Shown: positions 47,301 through 62,051 of the stretch, one piece after another | How positions within the stretch are numbered: the first letter of the stretch is position 1 | How the letters are laid out: the number at the start of each line of letters is the position of its first letter | Assembly (NCBI GenBank): GCA_905182995.1 | Contig: CAJJDP010000058.1 | Location: 150,932-214,931 of the forward strand | Length of the DNA stretch: 64,000 nt | Origin: Paramecium octaurelia | Lineage: Eukaryota; Ciliophora; Oligohymenophorea; Peniculida; Parameciidae | Direction of reading: 5' to 3' | Notes under the pieces: generated by a model | The model's database searches: none | Told to the model about the DNA's origin: nothing | The model's input: the letters and a program-made list of their open reading frames with translations, nothing else | Translations under genes and position numbers: made by a program

Positions 47301-50300
47301 AGGCAGTAAAGAATTCATTGATTGATTTATAAAAAGTAATTGGTTCAGAGGATGGTAAGATCACTCCAGTGCCCATCTTCAAATTGTCAGTGGAATTGGA
47401 GAATCAATAATAAGAGTATCGACCATCAACAAACTATTTGAAATAGATGGTCTCTTAAACCTGTGAATATATGAGGGAGATCATGAAAGATTTTAAGAGT
47501 ATGGATGAAGTCATGAAGGAGGAGAGAAAGAAGAAATTGGATGAAGCAATCTTATTAAATTCTAAGGACTCCAAGAATCCGTAGGCTTAGAACATTAGAA
47601 GAATGAGTGAAATATCTTAAGTGTAGTAATAGGAGTAGGAGACTCAGATATCAGTAAGGAGTTTAGATAACGAACAGAATATCAAGATCAAGAACGATAG
47701 TGATGGTTTGATTCAGAAGATCAATAGTAAATTGAGCAAGACTTGCGATGCTTTGAATTCAGTCGATGCTCACGGTTAATGGAAACGTTACGATTGGTAT
47801 TGGTAATAGGCAAATTAGAAGGAGAAGTTTATTAAGGACATGATCAATAGGAATGATCCAATCACTAATATCAAAACTCAATTGGAAACCTTTGATTTAC
47901 ATTAAGGAGAAATCCAGCAATTGGAAACCACTAAAACCCAAGATTGCATCATCTTGGATAACACTTCAATTAAATCTACTTTGATTGATATTATGATCTC
48001 TTGGTAGAATGCTTTTTTGAATGCCACTTAAGATAAAGCATTACAAGATTTGAATTAATTATATTCACTATTCCAGACTTCAGAAACCAATTTGGACATT
48101 GTTCCTTAAGATTTGCAATAATTGAAGAAGAGTAGTGATCTTTGGAATAAATTGAATGAGGATAGACCATCCATTGAGGCTAAATTAGGCCCATTGGAAG
48201 ATAAGTTTAAGTTGTTGGAGGATTATTCAATACAATTGAAAGATGATGATATTTCTAGAAAGAACAATTTAAGAAACACATGGGCTAATTTCAATGTGAT
48301 GTTGGATAGAATCTAAGAGAGAAATCGTAAAGTGCACAACAATTTGTACTTGGAGACCCAGAAGAATTTGGATGAATTCATCAAGGAAACTGGAGATTAC
48401 AAGATTGTGTTTTAGAGTAATGCTCCATATCAGGCAACCAATATGCCTCATGAAAAGGCATTATTGAATTTGAATGAATATTCTGAACAAGTTAAGCAAT
48501 ATCGTAAGAAAGAGGAATCAATGAAATTTGGTTTTGACTTGTTTAAATTCAACTATGTTCCATCACCCGATTTGGAATTCATGGAGAAGGAGATTGCACA
48601 ATTATCATACATTTGGCACACTAAGGAGGAATGGGATTAATTCATTAAGGATATTGGAAGCACAGCCTTTAGAGATGTTAATTGCGACAATTTGGATGAG
48701 ATTGGTGATGATTATTTGAGGAAGTTGAAGGCCTTGCCAAGAGAACAGTAGAAATGGGAAATTGTTAATCATATGAAACAAATTATTGATCAATTCAAAT
48801 AAACACTTCCTCTGATCATCATGTTGAGAGAACAATACATGAGAGACAGACATTGGGATAAAATGAGATAACATCTAGGAACCAACATAGAACCAGATAG
48901 CAAAGATTTCAACATGGCTGAAATATTCAAATTGAATCTATTATCCTATGGCGATGCTGTTAAGGATGTGTGTGAAGTTGCTAAGGAGGAATTCAAAATT
49001 GAAAATGCTTTAGATAAGATTGATTAGAGATGGGCTAAACTAGAATTGGAAATGGATAATTTCAAGAAGACCTACAAAATCAAAAAGACAGAAGAGATCT
49101 TCACTATTTTGGAAGATCATATGGCTGTTTTGAGTGCTCAAAAAACAACTGCTTTCTATGAATCATTCAAACCCACCATTGAAAGATGGGAGAATTGCTT
49201 GTAATAAATCTCAGAGACCTTGGAAATGTTGTCCATAGTTTAGAGACAATGGATATATTTGGAAGCCATTTTTGCCACTCAAGAGAAGGAGTCTGAAAAA
49301 CAATTGATGGGAGATATCAATAAGTTTGCTGCAATCAATTCTCAATTATCCGGACACATGAATCGTATCTATGAAGATAAGAATGTCAAGAGATCATTGT
49401 CTTATGAGGGTTTCTATTAAGAATTATGTACAATGAATTAGAAATTGGATGAGAGTCAAAAGATCTTGTATTAATTATTGGAGAAATAACGTAAGGATTT
49501 CCCCAGATTCTATTTCTTGTCCAATGATGACTTGTTTGAATTATTGGGAAACTCCAAAGATGTGTTCAAAGTCAATAAACACATCAAGAAATGTTTCGAA
49601 GGTATCAAGAAATTCGATATCCTCACCCAATAATACTAGACTGGAAGAGCCAAACAAGATGTCTATGAAGTCTAAGCCATGGTTGCTCCAGATGGAGAAG
49701 TTGTTAAATTCACCACCAAAGTCCTTTGTGATTCTCAATTAGAGAAATGGCTGGGTTAGGCTGAGAAGACCATGAGAGATGTACTCAAGAAGGAACTGTT
49801 CTCCACAATGTAGAGCATAAAGAAGAAGGAAGGAATGCGTTGGGTTGATAAATGGGTAAAGGAACATCCTGGATAATTGTTAATTACTGCCAGTCAATTG
49901 ACATGGTCTGGTGATTGTGCTAATGTGTTGAATTAGATCTACAATTCTGAAAGACCAGAGAAGAATAAAGGCTGGAAGGCTATCAAGGATGAGAAATAAT
50001 CGTTCATTTTGGAATTGACTAAATTGATACGTAAGCCCAGTAACGAGGTCGATAGATTGAAATTGGTTGCTTTAATTACAATTGAGGTGCACCAGAAGGA
50101 AATTATTGATCATCTTACAAAGAATTGTCAATCTCCACATTCCTTTGAATGGTTGAAGTAATTAAGATTTACAGGCACAGCAGTCAATGATATATTTGAG
50201 TGTAAAGTTGAATAAGCTAATAGCAGTTTTGCTTATGGTTATGAATATTAAGGAAACAATGGTAGATTAGTTGTAACAGCCTTGACAGATAGATGTTACA

Positions 50301-53300
50301 TGACTTTGACAACAGCTATGCATTTGAAAAAAGGAGGTGCTCCTTAAGGACCTGCTGGTACTGGTAAAACAGAAACTGTAAAGGATTTGGGTAAGAATAT
50401 GGCTAAATTTGTGTTGGTTTTCAATTGTTCCGAAGGATTGGATTATAAGAGTATTGGTAGAATGTTTAGTGGATTAGTACAAGTAGGTGGTTGGGGTTGT
50501 TTCGATGAATTCAATCGTATAGAAGTGGAAGTGTTATCAGTTGTTGCATAACAAGTCAGTCAAATAATGAATGCATTGAAAGAATACGAAAAGAATAAGG
50601 AGAAGTCATCTTTCTAATTGGATTCAGATGTTATACCAATAAATGATCAATTTGCTATTTTCATCACAATGAATCCTGGTTATGCTGGTAGATCTGAACT
50701 TCCAGACAACTTGAAGTCGTTGTTCAGACCAATTTCTATGATGGTTCCTGAGAATGAAATCATTTGTGAAATCATGCTTACATCAGAAGGATTCAAGACT
50801 GGACATGCTCTCTCCACCAAGATGGTTACACTCTATAGATTGATGATCCAGCAATTGTCTAAACAAGATCATTATGATTTCGGTCTAAGAGCTATCAAAT
50901 CCGTTCTCACCTGTGCTGGTTAAATCAGAAGAGATAAATCAAATGAAATCCAGAAAGTCAAGCAAGATGAAAATGCTAGAGAGAATTAGAAGGAAAGTGA
51001 GATGGACGAAGCCAATCAAGAGACATAAATTCTAATGAGGGCCATTAGAGATATGAACATTCCAAAATTCGTTTCTGAAGATGTCCCATTATTTAATGCT
51101 CTTTTCAACGATCTATTTCCAAATGTTGACTTGTAAGAGTAAATAAATGAAACATTATTCAATGAAATTGAAACTCAGATGAGAAATCTCAAATTACAAA
51201 CAAGAGTAGAACACATCAACAAAATCATCTAATTGTATGATTCAAAGAATACACGTCATGGTAATATGCTTGTAGGTCAATCATTGGCAGGCAAGACTAC
51301 ATGTTGGAAAGTGTTGAAGAATTGTTTAAATTCATTAAATGAAAGAGAACCCAACAAGTATCCTAAGGTGAAGATTGAAGTGTTGAATCCTAAGGCTGTT
51401 ACCATCAATGAACTATTTGGTTATGTAAATTCTACTATGGAGTGGAATGATGGTGTGTTATCATCCATGATGGCGCGTTTGTGCAAAGATGAAACTCCAG
51501 ATCAAAAATGGATGATCCTGGATGGACCAGTCGATACACTTTGGATTGAATCTATGAATACAGTGCTAGACGACAATAAAGTATTGACCCTACTGAATGG
51601 TGATAGAATCTCATTACCTCCATAAATGGGATTGATTTTTGAAGTGGAGAATCTTGCAGTCGCCTCACCAGCCACAGTATCAAGAGCAGGCATGGTTTAT
51701 TTGGACATAAATGATCTTGGATGGAGACCCTACATTGAGAGTTGGGTTGAGAAACTGACAGATCCTTTGGTTTAAGAAACCATCCTTGAATTCATAGAGA
51801 GATGGATTCCTAAACTCTTCAAACAAAGAAAGTGGTGCAAAGAAATCATCCCATGCAGTGAAACCAATGTCATTATCTCATTCTGTAATTTGATGGATTG
51901 TTTCTTTAAGAGTGAAAAGCAATTGTCTATGGACATCCAGAACAAGAGTGATGTCTATTGGACACTCCTTGAAAAGTGGTTTACATTTGGATTGGTGTGG
52001 AGCATAGGTGCCACAGTAGATGAAGATGGTCGTCGTATTATCGACTAATAGATGCGTGATATTGATTTGATCTTCCCCAGTCAAAATACAGTCTATGATT
52101 TCTTTGTAAACAGTGATAAAAATGAATGGGCTTCATGGGATGAAAAATTGGGTACTGGTCAATGGAAACCTGAAAATAATAGTCCATATCACAAAATGCT
52201 TGTACCAACAACTGATTAAGTCAGAAACAAGAACATCATCACCAGATTAATCAGTAATAAAAACGCTGTGTTGGCTGTAGGATTGACAGGCACTGGAAAG
52301 ACAGTTTTATTGAATGGAGTACTCCTATAGATGTTTGAATACACTACCATGAATATTGTGTTTTCAGCTCAAACTTCCTCATAGAAGACTCAAGAAATGA
52401 TTGAAAGTAAATTGGTTAAGAGATCTAAAAATAAGATGATTCCTGATGGCAAGAAAATGATCATATTTATTGATGATCTCAATATGCCCAGAAAAGATAT
52501 TTATGGAAGTCAACCACCTCTTGAACTTATTCGTTAATGGATGGATTACGAAGGATGGTTTGATCGTACAAACAGAGAGTTGTTCAAATTTATTTTAGAT
52601 ATTCAATTCGTATCAGCTATGGGACCTCCAGGTGGTGGTAGAGCAGAAATTTCAACAAGAATTCAAAACAAATTCCATGTCATCAATTTTGTTGTGCTTT
52701 CAGATCAATAAGTCAAGAGAATCTATTAATCAATTTTGGCTTATAAATTTTAAGAATTCGAAGATGAAATCAAATTACTCATTGAACCCATTGCCTAAGC
52801 CACTTACAACTTATTCTAGATGGTCACAAATAACTTTTTGCCTACTCCTGCCAAATCTCATTATGTCTTCAACATGAGAGACATCTCCAAAGTCATTTAA
52901 GGAGTCTACTAATTAGACAGATTGTATTGTGATAACAAAATGACTGTACTTAGATTGTGGGCACATGAATGTCTAAGAGTATTCCATGATAGACTTATTA
53001 GTGTTGAGGATAGATAATTATGCAAATAATTGATCAATGATCAACTAGTCTCATGTCTTCAAACCACAATCAAAGAATGTACTAATGAAAATGAAGATGA
53101 CACAGTCTTTGCTAATTTCATGGAAGAGAGTGGAGGCAAATACATCGAAGTGACATACAATGACAGAGAGAATCTGAAGAAATTCTTGGAGGAGAAATTA
53201 GTTTAATTCAACACTGAAAACAAATCTAAGGCCATGAACATAGTTCTCTTTTAAGAAGCCGTCCATTATATTTGTAAGATCAATCGTATTATTAATTTGG

Positions 53301-56300
53301 GTAAAGGACACGGAATGCTTGTTGGAGAAGGTGGTGCTGGTAGACACTCACTCACCAAATTAGCCACTCATATTGCTGAATACAAGAGTTGGTAGATAGA
53401 AGTCAGTAAGAATTACAGAATGAAAGAGTTCAGAGAAGACATCAAAAAATGGTGTGAAGAGGCAGGATTTAAGGGAGTATCTGGAACCTTCATTTTTAGC
53501 GACAATCAAATTGCCAATGAGGGATTCATTGAAGACATCAACAACATTCTCTCCGTGGGTGAGGTACCCAATCTATTCAGTCAAAAGGAAGATTATCCTT
53601 AGATCAAAGACNGCTGTGTTGGCTGTAGGATTGACAGGCACTGGAAAGACAGTTTTATTGAATGGAGTACTCCTATAGATGTTTGAATACACTACCATGA
53701 ATATTGTGTTTTCAGCTCAAACTTCCTCATAGAAGACTCAAGAAATGATTGAAAGTAAATTGGTTAAGAGATCTAAAAATAAGATGATTCCTGATGGCAA
53801 GAAAATGATCATATTTATTGATGATCTCAATATGCCCAGAAAAGATATTTATGGAAGTCAACCACCTCTTGAACTTATTCGTTAATGGATGGATTACGAA
53901 GGATGGTTTGATCGTACAAACAGAGAGTTGTTCAAATTTATTTTAGATATTCAATTCGTATCAGCTATGGGACCTCCAGGTGGTGGTAGAGCTGAAATTT
54001 CAACAAGAATTCAAAACAAATTCCATGTCATCAATTTTGTTGTGCTTTCAGATCAATAAGTCAAGAGAATCTATTAATCAATTTTGGCTTATAAATTTTA
54101 AGAATTCGAAGATGAAATCAAATTACTCATTGAACCCATTGCCTAAGCCACTTACAACTTATTCTAGATGGTCACAAATAACTTTTTGCCTACTCCTGCC
54201 AAATCTCATTATGTCTTCAACATGAGAGACATCTCCAAAGTCATTTAAGGAGTCTACTAATTAGACAGATTGTATTGTGATAACAAAATGACTGTACTTA
54301 GATTGTGGGCACATGAATGTCTAAGAGTATTCCATGATAGACTTATTAGTGTTGAGGATAGATAATTATGCAAATAATTGATCAATGATCAACTAGTCTC
54401 ATGTCTTCAAACCACAATCAAAGATTGTACTAATGAAAATGAAGATGACACAGTCTTTGCTAATTTCATGGAAGAGAGTGGAGGCAAATACATCGAAGTG
54501 ACATACAATGACAGAGAGAATCTGAAGAAATTCTTGGAGGAGAAGTTAGTCTAATTCAACACTGAAAATAAATCCAAGGCCATGAACATAGTTCTCTTTT
54601 AAGAAGCCGTCCATTATATTTGTAAGATCAATCGTATCATTAATTTGGGTAAAGGACACGGAATGCTTGTTGGAGAAGGTGGTGCTGGTAGACACTCACT
54701 CACCAAATTGGCCACTCACATTGCTGAATACAAGAGTTGGTAGATAGAAGTCAGTAAGAATTACAGAATGAAGGAATTCAGAGAAGACATCAAAAAATGG
54801 TGCGAAGAGGCAGGATTCAAGGGAGTGTCTGGAACCTTCATATTTAGTGACAATCAAATTGCCAATGAGGGATTCATTGAAGACATCAACAACATTCTCT
54901 CTGTTGGTGAGGTACCCAATCTATTCAGTCAAAAGGAAGATTATCCTTAGATCAAAGACAGAGTCAGAAAGCATTATAGAGAAGAAAATAAATTGGACAA
55001 GGATGCTAAAATCCAAGACGAAGACCTTATCGAATATTTCTTCACCAGAATTCAAAACAATTTCCATCTCATGATTTTGATGAGTAAGACTGGAGAGAAT
55101 CTAAGAAATTATTGTCGTATGTATCCAGGTTTGGTTAATAATACCACTATGATATGGTTTATGCCATGGCCAGAATAGGCTTTGGTTGAAGTAGCCAACA
55201 GATACTTGCTACAATTAAAATTGGACGATGAACTAACTGCTAACATCGCCAAGTTCTTTGGAACTGCTCATACCAAAGTACTCTCTTTGAGTAATAGAAT
55301 GTACTAAGAATTAAAAAGAATCTACTATGTCACACCCACCAATTATATTGAATTGGTCAAAGGTTATAATGACCTGTTGGAGAAAAAACAAAATGAAATT
55401 GGTGGTGAAGTTCGCAAACTCACTTTGGGATTGTAGAAATTAGATGATGCAGCAGCTAACAGTGAAGAATTGCAAAAACAATTATCTATCTATCAAATTG
55501 AATTGGCAAAGAAGAGTAAGGATTGTGAAGAGTTGATGATCAAAATAGAGAGCGAATCAAGAGATGCAAATGAGAAATAAGTGGAAGTAGAAACCAGATC
55601 TGCTCAAGTGGAAAAGGAAAAGGCTGAAGTGGAGACTCTGGCAGAAGAAGCACAAAAGGATTTAGAAAAAGCAGAACCAGCTTTGAGAGCAGCTGAACAA
55701 GGATTGGAATAGTTAGATAAATAACAATTGGCTGAAGTTAGAGCTTACAGTAAACCTCCCAATGGTGTCGATAATGTCTTATAGGCTGTCATGATTATCA
55801 TGGGTAAAGAGGCAACTTGGGCGAGTGCCAAGAAGGAAATGACTGCTCCTGATTTCTTGTAACAATTGAAGAAAGTCGACAAGGATCATATCATGAATAA
55901 GACTCTAGTTAGAATTGAAAAAATTACAAGTGATCCTGAAATGCTTCCCTCCAAGATTGATGCCATTTCTGTTGCTTCTGGTACTCTTTGGAGATGGGTC
56001 TTATCATTGGAAATGTATGCCAAAGCATTTAAAGATATTGAACCAAAGAGAGCCAAAGTCAAGCATTTGAGAGATAAGTTGAAGAAGAGCGAAGATGAAT
56101 TCCAATAATTACAGGAGAACTTCTAGATTTTGAAGTAGAGTATTGAAAAATTGAAGACAGATTTGTAGAGAGCAAAAGACGATATGGAAATGTATACCAG
56201 GGAAACCTCAGTATTGGTTAACAAATTGGAAAGAGCAGAAAAGTTGATATCAGGATTGGCAAGCACCAAAGAAGGTTGGGCTATTAGAAGAAAGGAATTG

Positions 56301-59300
56301 CAAGGAAAGCTTGAAGTCTTGGTAGGAGATGCCTTGATGACAGCTGCATTCTTGAGTTATGCAGGTCCATTCCCATCTGAATATAGACAACAATTTGTTG
56401 CCGAATAGTTAATTGGATAAGTCAGATACTTAAAGATCCCATACTCCAAAGATTGGAATTTCCCTGATTTCCTAGTTAAGCCTGTTCAATTCTTATAATG
56501 GAATCAATAAGGATTGCCAGATGACCAATTTTCTAAAGAAAATGGTGTTTTAGTCACTTAAGGAAGAAGATGGCCATTGATGATTGATCCATAAGTCTAA
56601 GCCAACAATTGGATTAAAAATATGGAAAGAGCCATCAACAAGAACAATCTTAAAGAGCTAGATCCTTAGAACGAAAAGATGATGAGCATAATTGAATCAG
56701 CAATTGCTAGTGGATAAATTGTGATCTTAGAAAACATGGGAGAAGATTTGGATCCTTCTTTGGAACCAGTCTTGAATAAATAATTGAGAACAGTCAATAA
56801 TAAACTAATGATGTACATGGGAGAAAAAGAAATCTTGTACAATCCTAATTTCAGATTCTACATGACTACTAAATTGGCTAATCCTAAGTATAAGGCTGAA
56901 ACCTAAACAAGAGTCACTTTAGTCAATTTCACTGTGAAATAAAAAGGTTTGGAAGAATAGTTGATTTCAGTTGTCATTCAAATTATGGAAGCCTAATTAG
57001 AAAAGAGTAAGAATGATTTGGTCAATAAGAAATCTTAAAATGAGATAACTTTACGTAAGTTGGACGATGATATTCTGAAGATGCTCTAGGAAATCAAAGG
57101 AAGTTTGATTGATGATGAAAATCTTATAGTCACCTTAGACAAATCTAAGGAAACAGAAGAAGAGGTCAAGAAGCAAATTGAAACCTCAGCTGTTTCAATG
57201 AAGAAAACCTTCGCAGCAAGAGAAAACTATCGATCATTAGCCAGAATTGCATCCAAATTATTCTTTGTCTTAAATGATTTTTCACTTATTGATCACATGT
57301 ATCAATTCGCTTTGTCCAATTATATTGAGTAATTTGGTGAAAATATCAATACATATTAAAGTAGAGGAGCATCCATAAATGACTCTTTGTAAGAGAAGTT
57401 ATCAGATATTGCAGCTAGACATTCTGAAGAGATATTCAAAACTGCATGCAGAGGATTATTCGAGAAAGATAAACTATTGTTAGCCATTTAAATGGCTGTG
57501 AACATCACAAGTGAATTGAGGAGTTAGATTACAATTGATTTAGAGGAATACAACTTCTTTTTGAGAGGTGGAGATCCAAATGCAGATAGAAAGAATTAAC
57601 CTCACAATCCAATTTCAGATTGGGTAACTGAACAATAATGGTAAGCCATTTGTGATTTGGATAAATTACCAAACTTTACTGGCATCATCAATGCATTCAC
57701 TCACAATGGTAAAGAATGGAAGAAGTGGTATTTGAGTCCCACTCCAGAATCAGATTCATTGCCAGGTGAATGGGATCAAAAATGTGATAGTCTTAAGAAA
57801 ATGATCTTACTTAAAATAATCAGACCTGACAGAGTTCTTTTGGCAGCCTAAGCATTTGTTAATGCAACCATGGGGCAATTCTATACCTAGCCACCTGCAA
57901 CTACTTATGATTCAATTTACAATGACACCACCAAAAATAAGCCTGTGATATTCATTTTGTCTCCAGGTGTTGATCCCTATCATTAATTGGAGCAATTCGC
58001 CAAGATGAAGGATTGCTAATTGCTACCAGTATCCTTGGGTTAAGGTTAAGCTTAAAAGGCCATAGATAAATTATATGAAGGTAGCAAGGCTGGTCTATGG
58101 GTGTATTTGGCAAATTGTCATTTGAGTTTGAGTTTCTTGAAAGAATTGGAGAAATGCATGGAAACTCTGAGATAATCAGATGCCACAAGTGAAAAGTTCA
58201 GATTATGGTTGAGTTCAGCTCCTCATCCTAAATTCCCTATTAGCATACTTTAGAAGTGTCTAAAGGTGACAACAGAGCCACCTAAAGGAGTAAAGGCTAA
58301 TATGAATAGATTGTACACCAATATGTCATAATCAAAATTTGATCCTTCAATTCTTTCACAATAGAAATTGACCAATCAATTACACTATATGAAATTAGTG
58401 TATTCACTTTGTTGGTTCCATAGTTTAATTATTGAACGTAAGAGATTCAAATCTATGGGATGGAATGTTATCTATGATTTCAATGATTCAGATTGGGAGA
58501 CTGCTGATAATATTCTTTTGATGTATGTTGATTAGACATAACATGATAGTAAACACAATTAACAATAATAATAATAATAACTTGGATAACAATAATAAGA
58601 TTAACCAGTGTAGAAGAGTCCTCCTTGGGATGCAATCAGATATCTAATAGCTGATGTTATCTATGGAGGTAGAGTGACAGACAAGTATGATTAGAGGTTG
58701 TTGAAGGTGTATGCTAATAGTTTCTTCTAAGATAAGATTATTTTCGAAGAGAAATATAAATTGGTTGAGAATTCTTAATACTATTATATTCCAGAGGAAT
58801 TCAAACCAAAAGAAAGCAAGAATGATAAAATTAGCAATCATGTATTGTTCTACAGAAGTAAGGTTGAAGATTTCCCACCAGTGGAGAGAGCTGAAGTGTT
58901 CGGCTAACATATTAATGCTGAAATATCCTCATAGATTGCTGATACAAATGCTCTCATTGATTCTATCATCTCATTATCACCATAATCTGTGAAGGCTGGT
59001 GAAGAATCAATGGAAACCAAAGTTTAGAAACTCATCCAAGAAACCTTAGGCAAAGTTCCAGAAGAAATTGATATGCAAGAAGCCATTGAGAAAGTCAGAC
59101 CTGGAGATCAAAATCCATTGAAAATAGTGTTGATGTAAGAAATTTCTAGATACAACAAATTATTAAATACAGTCAGAACTTCACTCATTAATTTAGACAA
59201 AGGTCTCAGTGGTCTAGTGCTTATTTCGGAAGATCTTGAAACCATCATGCACAGTCTATTTGATAACAAAGTTCCTCAATAATGGAAATTCTGTTATCAC

Positions 59301-59888
59301 TCCTTAAAACCCTTGTCAAGTTGGATCATTGATCTTGAAAAGAGAGTAGCACAATTGAGAAGTTGGATCAAATAATAACCCAGTGTCTTTTGGATTTCTG
59401 GATTCTCATTCCCTACTGGATTCACTACAGCTTTATTGCAATAGAGTGCCAGAAAGGTCAATACTCCAATTGATCAATTCGGATGGGAATTCTCATTCCT
59501 CCCACATGGATCTGAACCTCAGGCTGCCAAAGATGGTGCATATATTCATGGTTTATTCCTTGAAGGAGCAAAATGGGATGAAAAGAATTACATAGTAGAT
59601 GCTGAACCTATGAAATTACACGATTAAATGCCAATCATCCTCTTCAAACCAGTCAGCCAAGAAGGTAAAAGCAAATCAAAGAAAGGTATACAACGATCAT
59701 ATATTTTAGGTTAAAACTTTTATTTATGTCCCACATATTATTATCAAGTACGTTGTGGTGTCATGGAAAGACCATCTTATCAGTTTGATGTGATGTTGCC
59801 CTGCAAACCTAATCCAGGCCAAGCTTCAAATGAAGAAGATTTCTGGATTAAAAGAGGTACTGCTTTACTAATGCAATTATCAGATTGA
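44335..59888 (+). CDS. axonemal inner-arm-type dynein heavy chain
   Basis: About 4,727 residues once one 22-nt intron (near 44627-44648) and the 1,348-bp duplicated segment are left out; the total is then an exact multiple of three. A low-complexity N-terminus is followed by the long tail and linker. Six AAA modules follow: P1 GPAGTGKT (about residue 2000, with [12 protein letters not shown]), P2 GQSLAGKT (about 2310), P3 GLTGTGKT (about 2640), and P4 GEGGAGRH (about 2990), whose GRH/GRQ form is usual in axonemal chains. The coiled-coil stalk and microtubule-binding domain cover about 3230-3520, and the C-terminal domain contains [11 protein letters not shown]. It powers ciliary beating. The P1 region ([20 protein letters not shown]) is closest to DNAH2/6/10-type inner-arm chains; the subtype is not settled. 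A polyglutamine stretch lies at about 58557-58602. Confidence 0.93.
44497..44577 (+). repeat. 9-bp coding tandem repeat (Asp-Pro-Asn/Lys)
   Basis: Nine imperfect 9-bp units of the type gatccaaac/gatccaaaa encode repeated DPN and DPK triplets near the dynein N-terminus. The copy number of such in-frame repeats often varies between strains. Confidence 0.85.
52265..54959. repeat. direct repeat with one N in dynein, probable haplotype overlap
   Basis: 52265-53611 and 53613-54959 are near-identical 1,347-bp copies covering the AAA3 to AAA4 region, joined by an N at 53612. Keeping both breaks the dynein frame (1,348 is not a multiple of three) and would duplicate P3 and P4. Removing one restores a single open frame. 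About 17 substitutions separate the copies, mostly silent and mostly in the last 400 bp. Confidence 0.92.
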
Positions 59889-59896
59889 TTATAATT

Positions 59897-60481
59897 ATGC
59901 AAAAAATCAAAAATATTTATCAACAACCTTCTTCTATCAATCAGGATTCCCATTACTTTTTAAGACCTAAACACTCTGCCTTGCCATCTATGTTAGAACC
60001 ATTCTAAGATATCAAATTGAATTATCGACTACCTAAATTGAGCAACTCATATAATCAAACATCCTCAGAAGAATCAAAAACGAAATCATCTCATTCGCAT
60101 CTATAAAAACTGTCATCCAATAGATATCTAAGCAGATTTGTCAGATCAACTACCATTGAAGAACCAATCTTAAAGAAAAACCAAGAAATTATCCAATCTT
60201 GTGATTTAAAGATTAAAGAACATAAAAAATAATTAGCCAAAGTCTACATGAAATTGCAAGCCAATTAAATACTATATCGCAATTATTTACATTAAGAATT
60301 ATAAAAGGAATCTACCTAAAATTATAAACCCCAAGTTGGATTTCAGGAAAATAGCTTCAATTTTTACAATTATTAATAACCTAAGACTAAGACTAATAAT
60401 ATACTCTAATCATAATAATTAATGCACTTTAGATAATAATCTAAGAGATTCAGAACCAATTAATCTGTGTAAGATAAATGA
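59897..60481 (+). CDS. hypothetical protein
   Basis: Intronless frame of 194 residues starting only 8 bp after the dynein stop. It is Ser/Lys/Gln-rich: MQKIKNIYQQPSSINQDSHY, a basic SNRYLSRFVRSTT, a helix KIKEHKKQLAKVYMKLQ and a disordered Asn/Gln end. No domain is recognised. The 8-bp gap leaves almost no room for a separate 3' UTR and promoter. Confidence 0.6.
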
Positions 60482-60493
60482 TTATTTAATTTT

Positions 60494-62051
60494 ATGTTTT
60501 ATCAATACTTTCTAATAAAGAATAATCCTTCCCTTTCTCGTCTGAGTGCATTAAAAACCACAGAACGGACTTGTGATGTTCTATAAACCACGGCTCATAC
60601 AAATAAATCTAGCAAGTATATACATGAAAAATTTAACACTGAACATTCAACTAATGAAGGCTATTTAATCAAAAAATCCAATCCCTTCTCAAAACAAAAA
60701 AAATCCAAAATCAATATTCTTATTAACAACATCAAAAATACTTACAAATCTGAAATCGAAAAGATTAAAGAGGAATCCAGAATCCGACAAACCAATCCAT
60801 AGATTCATATGTACTACGTTTTCAATCTATATTTAAAGTTAAGACATGCTACTTCGAAACAGAGATGACATAGCCGTATTAATTGATAGATTACGAAGGA
60901 TTCTTCTGAATAAATCTAAACGATCCTTTTGCATTGAGATTATTTAGGAAATCAATAATCAAATCTCCAAAATTCGCAATCTTGGTATTTTTACACACTC
61001 TATTCAATAGATGTCAAGATCTTAGTGAGTTTGACTCTCTCTAAAATTGCCAAATATTACAATCTTTTGCATTATTCCATTCTGCTTGCCAAAAATGCCA
61101 AAAGATTCTCGGACTCAGAACCTATGCTCAAGTATAAAATTAAGGCTTATGAAATCTTGTCCTTGTGTTTCCTTAAATTGAGACTCAAACAAGCTAAGAC
61201 CTATATAACCAAATATTTAATGTGTAGTTGGAAATTAGATAAACCAAACGAAGAACTTAAAGGATATGATCAAATGGGAAAGTACTATTATTATGAAGGA
61301 AATATTGAAATGGCTTAATTCTTCCATAATAAAATGATCAATGGAGATACCTTGGTAATATTGTTAAATCTATATTAGAAACCTAACTCATCATTAAAGA
61401 GATTGGCAGTGGCTAAATTTGAATAGGGTTCAGTCGGAAAAAGCAAGAAAGAGAAACAATCTGTCAGTACTGAAGAAGCAGATTTTAATATATCTTCAGA
61501 TGATGAACCATTTGAAGTAATCTTTGCTCAAGATCATGATGAGGGATTGTAAAAAGCAAAACACAATTTTGAACTTATGAGAAACGATCAAAAGAAAAAA
61601 CCCTCCCTTCTACAATATTAAATAAGAAAGTAACCATAATTTGATAAAACTAACTTAAAGCGAGCCTTACAAGAATCAAAAAACGCTAATTCATTCATAA
61701 GGTACAAATGCTATTTATTACAGGATTCCAAAAACCTAGTAAACTTAGTCATTATTGACTGAAAGAGGAACTTTGGATCTCAGTAAAATAAAAGGACTCT
61801 CTCATGCTCATATACAACTTGGAGAACTCAAGAATCCTGTCTTGCTAAATCATCTTAGCCCAAATAGATGCTTAGTCAATTATTAGCACATCGAATTGAA
61901 TAAAGCCCCTCAATCATACAAGAATGCGGAGGATATTGAACCTTTGTTTGATGTCGGTGACATATAAAAGATGTCGAAGAATCTTAACAAGTTGATTGCA
62001 ATTTTGACAGGAGTGGAGGAGTGGCTCCAAGCGTAAAGTGAATTATACTGA
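60494..62051 (+). CDS. TPR-like helical protein
   Basis: 493 residues with introns of 28, 26 and 22 nt; the spliced length is a multiple of three. It starts 12 bp after the previous stop. The N-terminal 120 residues are basic. From about 125 there are paired helices of TPR type: KIAKYYNLLHYSILLAKNAK, YKIKAYEILSLCFLKLRLKQ and DQMGKYYYYEGNIEMAQFFH. An acidic stretch with TEEADFNISSDDEPFEVI follows, then a C-terminal region ending LIAILTGVEEWLQAQSELY. Ciliates have many such single-array TPR proteins. The partner is unknown. Confidence 0.75.

Noticed and set aside
53613-54959. Extra P3/P4 AAA modules in the dynein
   Set aside because: Including the second copy breaks the reading frame; excluding it gives one continuous frame of normal dynein length.
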